A stretch of 64,000 nt of DNA, taken from positions 1-64,000 of the forward strand of contig MU385960.1 of assembly GCA_022497145.1 (NCBI GenBank), in the 5' to 3' direction. Below are positions 20,431-32,446 of the stretch, in pieces. Below the pieces are notes generated by a model. That model made no database searches, was not told the DNA's origin, and worked only from the letters and a program-made list of their open reading frames with translations. The translations under genes were made by a program, and so were the position numbers. The stretch's first letter is position 1; every line of letters begins with the position of its first letter. This stretch comes from Rostrohypoxylon terebratum. Lineage: Eukaryota > Ascomycota > Sordariomycetes > Xylariales > Hypoxylaceae.

Positions 20431-21026
20431 GATATGGATGTTTTTCAGTCTTGCCGTGCGTGAAATGAACGGACTTTCGTGTTGATGGAGGCTAGGTGGT
20501 TAAGTTAAGGGGCTTGAGGGTTTGAGGCTGTAGGGGATAGATCTAGTCTTCTCCTCCATATGCCAAGATACCTCCAGGGCTGCTAGAATTGAGGTTAAGA
20601 CAGGGCAGGAGTCAACTAAAGTTCGGTGCAGAAGTCTTAAATGTAGGGCATTGGCTTAGGAAACTTCAAGCGCTACAGACAAGGAAGGTTCTGAAAGGGA
20701 AATAGTAGTAAGCCACCGTTAGCCGCTGCCGCGCAAACTCATCCTCGACAGTGTAGAATAGAGATATTAAAAAGCTACAAGGAAGGACCTGTTTATTTAA
20801 ATAAAGTTAAATCCATACTAAGTAGAAAACAAGGTTCCAACCTAGGTCCTAGGTTGCTGCAAGTTCCACCAGGTTATAAAAGCCTTACAGTGTAGATAGA
20901 GAGGCAATAACAGCCCGTTAGCGGGACCACTGCATTGAAAGGCCCTCCAGCGGCTAGAAGCCAGCTGGGGGGGTGCTCTTCTAGTGCAATCCATAGGGCA
21001 ATAGGCAGGACTTTTAGTGGCCTAGG

Positions 21027-21062
21027 CACCTATGCCAGCACCTATGCCAGCACCTATGCCAG
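21027..21062. repeat. 12-bp tandem repeat (CACCTATGCCAG)x3
   Basis: Three perfect copies of CACCTATGCCAG within a stretch (about 20900-21070) of more GC-rich sequence that may be a degraded mobile-element fragment. Confidence 0.85.
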
Positions 21063-21540
21063 CTTCCAAGTTACCGCCCTGTTGCAAACATCCATGGATC
21101 CATCTTTAAAATCACCACCTTTCACCTTTTCCTTTCATTCCAAAACCAACCTTAACACACACGATACATAAGATATTTATTCATATTACCTTATCCTGCC
21201 ATTTATGCCATGATGCTATAATAAATCCATTGGCAATGGGAAATTTTCATGGCTGTTGCTGCCGATGATCGCCTCTCCCGCACATTGCAAAGACCCGGAT
21301 TTAAATGGATCCAAGACGAATCGCTGCCTAGTACCTAGCCTAGGTCCGAAGAAGAAGCAGGAGCAAGACTTCGACGTTGACGTTGCGAGCGCATCGTGAA
21401 GCGGTTTGTAACAATTCACATCCTTGAGCGCACGATCATTCAGGTTTCCCCTCATTCAAACATTCAAAAAGGCGAGACGCTTCTGACCTAACTAAGCCAT
21501 AAGTCTTGGGGATAAGCCTCCAGAGCTTGCGCCGTTCTAG

Positions 21541-21602
21541 GAGATCACAGCCCGGGCTTGGACTCAAGACCCCTTTCACCAACTAAATGAGCTAATATGG
21601 CC
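21541..21602 (-). other. tRNA-like / SINE-like fragment
   Basis: On the minus strand the sequence reads TTAGCTCATTTAGTTGGTGA, resembling a tRNA D-arm with an A-box. GAGTCCAAGCCCGGGC then follows within 20 nt, resembling a degenerate B-box/T-arm. The space between is too short for an anticodon arm, so this is not a working tRNA. A tRNA-derived repeat or a chance match are both possible. Confidence 0.25.
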
Positions 21603-24249
21603 ATCAGCATGCTAGTCGCGTAAGTGAAATATCATTGTGATCCCATTTTTATATAGTAGCTAATATTTTGAAAGGGTAGGGCTAATATGTCGCTTGTCAT
21701 AAATAATCTTGCGACCTTCCCGCGGCTTCCCGCGGCTTCCCACAGCGTGAACAGTGAGGCATCAGACCATCAGACACCCTTGAAATACACCTAGGCAGTC
21801 AATATGCGCTGCCCCCGCTTCGGGCTTGTGAAGATGCAGCAGTCCCAATCACGGGCATGTCGCTGCGCGGCGGCGTGATTCCGAGCTGGCTCGGGATAAA
21901 CCCACCCTATACCCTCAATACACCAGAGCCTTTACAGGTTATATTAGCTATGAGAAACCGCACGGACACCGAAGCGACAGAGGGACAATTACCTATCCTA
22001 CCAACCGATGGATGGGGTCGGTCAACCAAGACGGTTATTTCCAATCACCAAACCATTTGGAGGATTGAATAGATCCTAAGTCCACGATGGAAATTAAGAG
22101 TCATGAAGGATGCATTGGGGTCCCCGTCACACCGAAAGATCGCGAAACACATACAGACAATATTCTTCACCTACACCACTATAATACTACTTAGAGCCGA
22201 CAGCACAATGGATCTTTAATACAGGCTTCTACTTATTAACTGCTGGAAGTATCGTTATCCTCAGAGGTTTTTCTTGCGGTCTCTTTTAGATAGGATCGTC
22301 TAGGCCATATAAATTGCTGGTTTGGACTCGTCCTTTCACTCCACGATAATATAGTCTATTAACCATACCTACCTAGGTACACAACGCACTCCTTTAAGTG
22401 ACTCTACGTAATGACAATTAACAGTGATGGGTCAGCAATAGTACTTGCTACATGCCATATCCAATCATATTTACCTACCTATAGGGACAACATTGACGCT
22501 TCAGTTCCGGGTGCAAGATTGGTGGGATCGTTACGAGTGACGAGAGCGAAGAAGCTCACGCGAGCATGGAATAGTAGAGGTGTCTAGTCCATTTAAGGGG
22601 GTTTCCTTGCGCCCGCCATCGTTCTATCTAGGTACTAACCTAGGTAGCCGATCTAGGGGAAGATAGAACCTTTGATCGTCTACCTGTTCATGGGCTGTGG
22701 ACTGCACAATTTTCTTTCCTGGAACCACAAACGTAAAAGGGAGTTTCTAGGCGTTTACCCTCTTCTTCAAATAAACGATAGTTGGCCACAGAGATGGATG
22801 TTTTTGGGGCAGTTTCGACTTTGAAAAAGATGAAACCTTTCATAGGCATTGTAGAAGCATATAAGGGAGTTTAGTTTAGTATGATGAGTCAGTTCTACAT
22901 TCTCGCCGTGCGTTGAAAAGACCTGAGTAGTGGATATTCCCTGGAGGGTAGGTAGGTATTCCAAAAAAGAAAATTTCGTACTTGCTTGATGTAGAATGTT
23001 ATACGACGGAGTTAGGCCGCTTCTGCAATATTATATTGGTCATTGACTATTGTCGGCTGGTACTGGATGAAGGAATGGGCAGGTATTCAAGATTTGACTT
23101 GAGGTTCTGGTAGTCATTTAATATTGATGGCATTTATCTGCATGTTTTAGCTGTCAGCTTCCCGTTCCCAATAGTTTCTCCGGGTCTCGTATCGAGGTAT
23201 CTCTGATTGGGTCGTGGGAATAGCTTCTTATTTGTCCAAGCATGCTGCATGCCACCCTAGCCCAGCCGCTGCAGCTGTGAAACTGAGCCAATCTCAACAC
23301 TCCTTTATTATCGGACTAGTAGATCTCTTGACGCATGTTCAAACGAGCCGAGCCGCCACTGGCCTCCTCCATTCCAGGCCGTCGGGATACACAGCAGTCG
23401 ATGCAACCATGGATTCAATTGTGGCAATTCCCACCAAAAAAAGCAAAAGAATTCCTCATCAAAATACGCGTCTGAGTCCATTTTCGGAGTTACTTAGAAG
23501 TAAGTACACTGTATGCCATCATTCTTCTCAGACGTACCTAGGCGCCAGCCCTTTGCATCGTCTCATTGCGAAAGAATTTTGCTTTTTCAGTAGATCAATG
23601 GTCAAATACAACTTTAACTACCGTGTACCTATGTAGGTCCTAGGTACCTAGGTCTTAGGTAGGTGGGTACTTGATAGAGAATCGACGTAGGTGCTCATTC
23701 ACATTTTGCGTCATTTTGTCGATGTCTTGTGTCAAGAAGGTCTATTCGAGCTTTTTCCCTGTAGGTTAGGTGGTTAACCTTTTTATGGTAATTTTTTTTC
23801 AGGAAAATACATTCAATTGGTATATATTCAATTATATATACCTATGCATAAAATGCGGTAAGAACTATCCCGAGATCAAACCGGTAATCAACTGTACGTC
23901 TGACTGCATCACCTCCGGGTGCGGCCCCGAGGTGCTCCACCGCGCTCCGTCCGGCGTTTCACCACCATACCCAGCGGAACACAATATTGGATGTTTTGGA
24001 GATACCTAGAATCTGGATACAATTTTTAAGTAAAAATTCAAATCTGACTAATTTATTATATGTACAGGGCGTCGGGTTCAAGAGGATTCATCACGGATCG
24101 CTTTGATAGGTATTTACTTTGTCACCGAGGCCCGGCAACCGGCAAGAACGGATAACAAATCGATGCATGTCACCTCCGACGCCGAATATTGCATCGGCCT
24201 TGGCACAGCACGGGTCAGGACTGCCTGATGTATCGTATTGCCGGGCAGG

Positions 24250-24960
24250 CGCATTATCGGGTAGATCTAGGCACTATTGAATTATACATTCCATAGTTGT
24301 CACTACGTCGCCCTGAATCCGGCAGGCAGCCGACGGGAGGTTGAAAATATGCACAAGTACTTTGAAGAGTTACAAACATGCTACGACTCGCTGAACTGCA
24401 TTTTTCGCGCATTTTCCCTCGTCCTCGAGGGCTGAGAGATTCTACTGCCGATCTACCGCGCCTTCTCCTTGGCATAGGGCCGAGAACGCCTTCGAAAGAA
24501 GGCTTAAAAGCCATGAACCTCTCTTTAGCCTTCCCATATGACGATCCCAAGATCGCATTCTACTGCCTTAACGGAGGCGCGGAAGCGGACATGTGAGCCG
24601 TGTACAAAGGCCTTCCATACCCACCGAGAAAGGCCCTTTAGGGGGACCATACGAGCGCGTATGACCTCGCTTCCGCACACCGAGCGAGCCAAGCACTCAC
24701 CCTTCAAGGCATCTCGAAATACATCGTTTATGAAGAGGCGCGATGCCATTTGGCATGTGAAAATGCGGCTCTTGAGACAAGGGACGCTGTGGTGGCAGTG
24801 CCGGATCGTGCATTTCGCCTCGCAGCATTCAGGGGTCGAAGTTCCTCAGATCCGGGGTCATGTATACAGTGTCTTCAAATTCCGAAGTTTTTTTTTTTTT
24901 TTTTCAAAAGTTCACTGATGTGTCATAGAGGCCTCAAGACAAGGAAAGCGAAGTGGCGTG
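24250..24960. other. Unresolved ORF-dense block
   Basis: This stretch differs from its AT-rich neighbours in being GC-balanced and having open frames on both strands: minus 24254-24550 and 24525-24749, plus 24378-24599 and 24538-24918. None shows a recognisable domain or clear splice structure. It ends at a T17 run (24888-24904). It may be the remnant of an inserted element or a poorly conserved gene; the strand cannot be decided. Confidence 0.25.
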
Positions 24961-27621
24961 TTGGGCGTATTTATCTGGTCGTTTAACGGTCGTGTTGGTT
25001 GAACTCGCTTACTAAGAAGTGTAAAAACAGGGTTACCGTTCCTGGTATCGACAGGGACTTTGACTCGATTCGGAGAGAAGAAACGCGTGTCTATCACGAA
25101 CTTGTGGAATACCAGCGTGATGTTCAATGCTTTTGTCGAAAATGGCTAACTAGAAGCCTTGGTTATGATTCTGGTTGTATAGGTACCTATGGTTACATAC
25201 CAAGTACGGTAGACCGAGAACTGCCGGTCAATCTGCCTGATACCTACTCCAACACCAACTCTTCGCCCCCTTAACCTCATGCCAAATATCTTCGAACCTC
25301 ACAAAACGAAGCAGGGCGATGCGGTAAGTCACCCGCCAAGCAAATACCCGTCGACGGACGGCCTCACCTGATAGCCCTATAGGGATATCCCGAGACCCAT
25401 CCCGCTCGGCCGCGTACCTGCTTTGCGTAAGCACTACGCTCCGCGGATCTATGGATGGCTCCTATGTAGGAACGCGCAGGCAGATTCGCACGATATCCGC
25501 ACCCAAATAAGGCTGCCTGTTGACGTAGCACGAGATCTATCCGTGCCGTTATGGCCATTAGAGTCATCGTCAAGTCATATACGTCACCAGTCTTTATCAG
25601 ATAGTATGTAGCTACCCACCTTCGCGGTTACCTGCTTGATCTTTAGGGGGTCCTGTATGGAGGTTAGGGAGGCGGATGCCTAGCACCTACCTATCCCTCT
25701 TCCCTTTTGCCCTACCCACTCAACCCCTTCCAAGGTTGACTTGCCTACCTAGGTACCTACCTACCTACTACCTACCTGCCTTCCTTTGCCCCAGATTCAC
25801 CGAACCAAACTCTTCACCATTCCGGTCACAAGCAAGCCCACGAATAGGAAGCGATGCCTCCCCGAGACATACCTTTACTTACTACCTACTAGGTACATGA
25901 AGAGTTCTATAAAATCCTGAAGCGAAGGGAACCCACTGTTGGCCAACGTACCTAACCACCTACCGGATACAATGTGCAATTTTTCTTTTTGACTCATCCA
26001 TCACCTGCCGTCTCCCCATTCCCCGACTTCCCCTCTACGCCCGACTACATACCTAGGACCTAGGTAGACAGACACCAGATCTATTTACAAATTTGTCACT
26101 TTGGCCCCCACTCGGATTCATGTTCGGATCACCTACACACGCCGAGAAGACGCCTTGGACACTAATGCGTGTGTTTCTCGGTGACTCGGCGTAGATGATA
26201 CAATCAATCGCCTCACTAAAAGAAATAATAAAAAAAATAAAAAATAAAAAATAAAAAAAACTTGAGTCATCCCAGGAGGCCGGCCACCTCTCTGCCTACC
26301 TAGTGCCTGAGGCGCCTATTCGATAGATCAATTTCTATTCGTGTGACATTGATGCCGAGGACAGCCTTCCCTCTCCATCATATCAGATAATGAGGCAAGA
26401 CGACGAGGAGAGTTCTCGAAGAATGATATCCACCAACACATGTGTATTGCCTACAAGATTCTAAGGATTCAATTTAGTAGTTACATACCTACCTCCTGCC
26501 TAAACAGATATTTAGTACGTAAACATGATTGGATTTACATGAGTCCTCGTGTACCATTACCATGTCCGTAACATACCTAGGTATCTATTTCGGCCCTCTC
26601 ACCCCTAGCCATGAACGTGTTTCTCGAAGAATGCATTTGTGTGAATAGACAGGTAGACATATGCAGTGGACTGGTAGATGTATATGTAGATAGAGCAGCG
26701 TTATTCCGTTCTAGTCCAGGAATTGGATAGTTCTTCTTTCTTTTTTTTTCGTGTATATGACCGCCTATATGTTCACCTTCCTGATCCCTTTCCCGTTATC
26801 CTGCCAAACAAAACAGTGTAACTATAAAATCCCGATTACATGTAAATCTCAGATGTTGACAAAGATGCGACCAAACAAGATATCAGATGAGTGTGATGTA
26901 GAGATGGTAAATGTGGTAAGATAACAAAAATGCCGAATAAAACCCAGGATATCTCCAAGAAAGTTAAGTAATAGAACCAACCCTCATTCTCAACAGATAT
27001 GACCTATTGACAAGGGCGGTTGGTCCAAGAGTTATGAACAAGAAATTAAAAAGAAATTACATATTGCCATGATAACACAAGATGGTGATGATTTTACCCA
27101 ACCAACTCCGACCCCCCCGGAACCACATCTCCTGTAAAAAGACAATAGCATCTTGTGTTTAAAAGAAAACCCGGACGCCTCGCCGGGTTGCCACTTTGTT
27201 TTGCCAACCTGGATGCCGTTTGCGTATAAAAAAAAAGATGTGTTTAACCAACGAAGCAGCAAGGAGTCTGCCCCTCTTCTAATGCCTGTGTTGTGCCTAG
27301 TATGCAACATTCTTCACTTTCGTACTTCAATGCTGCCATCCCCCGTGTAAATGTAGGAGGGATACGTGTAGCGCTCTCGGTGTATAATATTGCGTGTCTG
27401 ACAGCCGGGCCTTCTCGGCGCTTCGTGATTTCGTGACTTCGTGACATTAGACAGCGGCGTCTTAGGGCATCTACTTGCACCTCGAGAGCGCCGCTTGTTT
27501 CTTCGAGGTTGGGTGTCGCGTGGACTGGGTATCTTCCTCTAGAAATCATATTATCTCCCAGCACGGCGATTGTTACCATTTATTCTTGGCCATGTCTATC
27601 GGGTCGAGCATGATAGATTGT

Positions 27622-29493
27622 TCACCGACCGCCGACTCCTTCGACGACTCTCGCGGCGCCGTCGTCCTTCTTGCCCGGTCCCGCCACAACACCAGCGTAG
27701 CTCGGACCCCACACGCTCATGGCACTGCTCACGCCAGACGCCCGCTTCCGCGCTCTTATGGTACTGTCTCGCTCGCCGTCCTCGTCCATGCTGAAGACGA
27801 ACTCGCCGTCCTCTTCTCCTATGGGAGTAGTATAGCGGGCGTTGGAGCTAATAGAACCGCTGCTGACGTGGCGTTCAGCTCCCCGCCCGTTGGACGGTCG
27901 CGAGGCATGGGAGTTAGGATGGAGATGAGGTGATTCACCCCCGTTGCCGTCGATGCGCGTACGCTGCAGCTGCTGGGTTAAGGCGCTGAGACCTTCGACG
28001 CTACTGGACCGGCTCGCGTTATGTGGTCGCACGACGTTAGCGCTGAGGCTGGATTGGCGAAGAGGGCTTCCAACGTGTCCAAAGGCACCTGCGCTAGCTG
28101 CAGCAGCGTGCTTCTTCGCCTCGTGTTCTTCGTGCTGTCGTTGGAAGAGCGGGCCCCATCGGCTTGGGCTCGAAGCCATGGGACTACCGAACTTGGAGTT
28201 CACTTCCCCATTGGGCGTGCCTGTGCCGCTCATTCCTACGATGCTAGGTGAGTTACCGTTTCCCCTGTGACCGTTCGATTCTTCGTCGGCCGCTCGTGAT
28301 CCGCGCCGGGCTTTCTCGGCCGGAGTCAGCAGGTCTTTCAGATTATCCGGCAAGTAGTCCTCCTCGTAGAAGGAGAAATCCGGTTCCCAATCTCGGTCTA
28401 CGACAGCGCCCGTTATAGCTCGAGGCGCACTGCTGCTAAGCATCTTAGGCTTGGCATAGCGGCTTGAATGCATTTGGCGTCTACCGTAATATTCGTCCGA
28501 GGGCTGGGTGGTGGGAGAAGAGCCGGCGGCTACGGAAGATAGATGTTCGTTACTGCCGAAAGCGGAGTGGTGAAGAAGTTTGAGGGTTTGCGACGTTCTC
28601 GATTCCTTGGCCGCATTGAAGGATGGTGAGGGCGAGTCAAGGCCGAATTGCGAAGGAACAGACGATGGCCACGGTCCTCCGGGATATCGGGCAGCATTGG
28701 AAATTCCATTGGAGTCGAAAGAAGCAGGAAGAGGTGCGTCGAGGACTGACAGGCCCTTTGTCGCCGCTCCAGGTGAGAGACCTAGACCTAGACGCGACGG
28801 ATCCTCTTCTCGTGGAGAACCGTATTGGGAACTCGTGTGGGAATATGTTGTATCGATGGTAGGAACGTTCTCTAAGCTCGGTCGGCGGTCAATGGATTGG
28901 TAGGTATCGCTCGGGGACATTGGGTAACCATTATACGTTCCGCCGTATGAGGGATTGGCGTCGGCACGCATGAAGGAATTCGTCAGGGCGCTGTTGGAAT
29001 TGTTGTAGGAAGTAGGGTTGACTCTGTTTCCGAGGTGGATGGGCTGGCCGATGGTAATACCATTCTTGCCGTAGTTGATTCGTCTTCCGTCCGCTAAAAC
29101 GTGAACATTGGCGCATTTGGGACCGAATTTGCAATTGCCCTATTTTCGTTTCACCAGATCTTTAGTCGCGATTCTCGTGCTACAGCGTACAATATGATCA
29201 CGTCCAATCTTGATCTCTTACCTTGGCAAAGTACTTGCACACTGTTTCCGATGCGGTACCGAGGTCGTGACTGAAGGGACAAGCAGAACCAGCCTGACAA
29301 GCGCCTTGTCGGAAGAATTTACATGGTACGTGCGACGTATCTATCGTTGGGAAGAATTGAGGTTAGAGAGCGGTAGGAGAAGGTAATTGGAGGGTAATTG
29401 GAGAGTAATTGGACATGTTATTTATATGATCTCGTGTTTTCTTGGACATGGCCATAGGTGAGGTGGACATGATGACATGAACATTGATTCTTT

Positions 29494-29536
<43 letters not shown>

Positions 29537-29657
29537 ACTTACTCGGCGGGCTTCGGGGGCCGTCGAAGCGACCGTGTGACGGAACTATCGGACTCATCGT
29601 ATTTGTCTGTGTTGGAATGTTTAAGCTACCGGATCGAATATGACGATATTCGGACAT
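27622..29657 (-). CDS. Tandem CCCH zinc-finger protein
   Basis: Three exons: 29657-29543, 29340-29222 and 29139-27622; about 583 aa. Seen: a short N-terminus MSEYRHIRSGSLNIP, then two CCCH fingers, both C-x7-C-x5-C-x3-H: C45...C53...C59...H63 and C73...C81...C87...H91. The second is split by intron 2. After that comes LADGRRINYGKNGITIGQP and then about 470 residues of low-complexity Ser/Pro/Asn/Gly sequence with one ordered patch (DWEPDFSFYEEDYLPDNLKDLLTPAEKARR) and a conserved-looking GEFVFSMDEDG. Such proteins bind RNA; related fungal proteins (for example S. pombe Cps3) are linked to growth and drug sensitivity. The precise role here is unknown. Intron 1 contains a remarkable homopolymer hairpin. 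The gene borders a gene-free region upstream of about 13 kb. Confidence 0.88.
29491..29533. repeat. T10-A33 homopolymer junction in intron 1 of the CCCH gene
   Basis: Ten T followed by 33 A on the plus strand. In the transcript (minus strand) this is U33 then A10 starting about 9 nt after the GTAAGT donor of intron 1, so the U and A tracts can pair. Confidence 0.95.
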
Positions 29658-30164
29658 TTTATGCGGTAGCAATGGTGGCGGCGATCGGGGGGGTAATGGG
29701 ATTTTAAATGTGACGAGGAAGAGGAGGAGCTAAAAAGAGGAGGGAAGAAAAAAGAGGTTGCAATAATATGTACTAGTATAATAGTGGTAAACCAGTGCTG
29801 TAGTAGGAATGATGGTAATAGTATAGGTACTTATTACCTAGTAGTAGTCACTTAGCACACTAGCAGTAGCAGTACGTAAACTACTACTAGAGAGGTACTA
29901 GGAATACTTAAGCCTTAAGGGTGCTTAAAGGTGCTTAAGAGTGCTAAGAGTGCTAATAAGAGTACTTGACTTATCGGGCTGTAATCGTAATTGTATGTAG
30001 GTAGTATTGTACTCAGTACCCAGTAAGTAGCAATAATCGGCGAAGGTGGTAGCGAGACGTGGGAGGATTTAGGAGGGGCGCGCCGACGACAACCTGGTCA
30101 ACCTGGTCGCAACGAGCATTGACGCCCCCTTATCGTTTAACCCGTTTTCAGGTCGATTTTTGAA

Positions 30165-30182
30165 CTACTAGGTACCTAGTAG
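30165..30182. repeat. Perfect 18-bp palindrome CTACTAGGTACCTAGTAG
   Basis: The sequence CTACTAGGTACCTAGTAG equals its own reverse complement. It combines GGTACC with flanking CTAG steps and is one of many related palindromic tracts in the window. Confidence 0.95.
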
Positions 30183-31587
30183 GTAAAGCCGATCAAAGTC
30201 GGGTCGGGTCAGGTCGCGGTCGTAGTCGTTAGTCGTTAGTCGCAGTTGTAGTCGTGGTTGTGGTCGTGGTTGTGGTCTTGGTCTTGGTCTTGGTCTTGGT
30301 CTTGGTCTCTTCCACTTTTGGTCAAATCAAGGGTCGGGTCGGATTCGAGGCTAATAAGCCAAAAGCCAAAAGCTAAAAGCCAATACCAATGCCAAGACAA
30401 GGTAATTGTAGGCAAAGATACCTAATAACACCAATTGTTATTATAAGAGTTAGGTACCTGACTTTCATAGGTTATGTTATATATAGGTTGTGCTGGATTA
30501 TTCTTGTGTCTTTTTTTTGTTAAAAATTTTTATTTCTTTTTCTCTCTTTTGTTTCTGGTTCGATGTCGATCTTAAGGTCTCTTGCAACTTGAAAGTTCCG
30601 AGTTAAAGAAAATGGTTGGTTGAGAGAAACCTATCGAATAAGAGAGAGAGATAAAAAGTCAGGATGGATAGGATGATGGGTGAAGAGTGTATAAAAAAGC
30701 GGGAAAAAAAGAAAAAAAAAAGTCTTGTCTAACCCTGCTCTACTACACGTATTTGCCCGCTGTAATGGCTATTAATGGCTGTTGTAATGTATGCAACTCT
30801 TGCTGCTGGATACGCTAGATATGCTAAAATATGCTGGGTACCACTCAATGGTGTAAGGTACGTAAAGTACGTAAGGTACAGGAACAGGAACAAGATATAA
30901 AATAGGTTAAATATAGGTAGGACGGGGGATTGTCGAACTTGGACGACGTTGATTTGAGAATTCCGATGCACCGGATATATGTGTTGCGTATATGCGTCGT
31001 GTGTCTGAAGGTGACTGGAGGAACAGGATTGTGAGCTGTGTGATGTTGGAATCTGAAAGACGAGACTCAAATGGAACAAGTGAATGGAACAAATGGAAGA
31101 GGGGAGGGTTTGAGGGTTAGCGGCGGCAGAGATTCGGTCAAATCAAATAGCTGCTGCAGAACATTCGAACTGCGGCGACTGGGTCAAGAAGGAGGAGAGG
31201 AGGGGGGTGGATATCCGAATTTGGGATTTTTCTCAGATTGGGATTGGGATTTTGGGGATTTTTGAGTGGAGAACGAATGAGAGCATGGGCATATGCCATA
31301 AGAGGGCATGGGAGCGGGGGGGTTTGTTTGGGGGTATCGATTAATACATATAGTGGAACTGGAAACTGGAAACTGGAACCTACGGTAATGATAGCAATGA
31401 TAGCGGCTACCCAGGTGGTGCTAGGTAATGCTCCAGGACTACTACAAGGTAGGTAGTGGATATTAGTGCTTGTAGGTAAGTACTCATAGTGGTAGTATTG
31501 GTATTGGTAGTGGGATTGGGTGCGAAGGAGGAGAGTGGTAGTACAAGTTTGCGGTGGAAATGGGGAAGGAAAATGGAGCTGGTAGCT

Positions 31588-31650
31588 GGGTTACGGGTTA
31601 CGGGTTACGCTTTGCGGTTTGCGGTTTGCGGTTTGCGGTTTGCGGTTTGC
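31588..31650. repeat. Adjacent heptamer arrays GGGTTAC x3 and TTTGCGG x6
   Basis: Three copies of GGGTTAC are followed directly by about six copies of TTTGCGG. Both units are 7 bp long and the arrays abut with almost no spacer. Non-coding. Confidence 0.9.
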
Positions 31651-32418
31651 GAGTTTGCGGGCTGGCGGGTTAATTATGAATTATGTACCTTAGCTGTACC
31701 TTAGCTATGTGGCTTGGCTGGGCAAGGTACCAGACCTTGCTGCTTGTTTAGCAGCTTACTAGTAGCTTTTTTTATGATCTTCTTATGATCATAAACCCAA
31801 AATGTAACTAGCTGTTACCGGGGTACGGTAAGATGGAAAGAATGGGTAGAGAAATAAGCTAAATAAGCTAAAAAAAAAAGTGTACATAGCAAGACATAGC
31901 AGGTGCCAGGTGGGAGTCGATGAAAAAAAAAAAAAAAAAAGATTGGGTCTGTTAAGGACAACCACCTCAAGAAAACCTCGGGACTTGGGACTTGGGGAGA
32001 TGATAGTGTACAAAGTGAGAAAAGTGAGAAAAGTGAGGAAGTGAGGTAGGTAGGGTTGCAATTACTTACAAGGTTCTGATTGGAATGACAAAAAACCGAT
32101 CGCAGTTCGCAGCGCGGGTCACCGTTAAACCCAGGCCAGGACACAGCCCAGAAGGTAACGAACGCAATGGTAAAAAGACCTGGATGGACTGGCTGGCTGA
32201 CTGGCTGACTGGCTGACTGGATGGAATGGAATGGAGACAATGGGGAACGGACAAGGAGGGGTCAAGTAGGTAGGTATCGAGGGGTTACGGGTTGATGGGC
32301 TGGGTTATGGTGGGTTATGGTGGGTTATGGGTTATGGGTTAATCTGATGGTTTATGATTATGAGTTATGATTGTGATTATGAATATAATTGTGGGGGTTC
32401 GAAGCTGGCGAATGCAAG

Positions 32419-32446
32419 ACGCAACACGCAACACGCAACACGCAAG
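32419..32446. repeat. Heptamer array ACGCAAC x4
   Basis: Four head-to-tail copies of ACGCAAC, the last with one substitution. Confidence 0.9.

Larger units (their letters stand above)
19702..27621. other. Gene-poor region of about 7.9 kb
   Basis: No convincing protein gene apart from the doubtful small ORF at 20200. It contains a possible decayed repeat at about 20690-21070 (with a 12-bp array), a tRNA-like segment at about 21541-21602 (minus), a block with several overlapping medium ORFs at 24250-24960, CCTAGG/GGTACC-rich tracts (22370, 22625, 23639, 25745, 26050), an A-rich run at 26222-26260 and, at 27.0-27.6 kb, the 3' flank of the CCCH gene. Confidence 0.5.

Noticed and set aside
27475..28903. 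Plus-strand ORFs opposite the CCCH gene
   Set aside because: Shadow frames of a Ser-rich coding exon; no domains and no splice logic.
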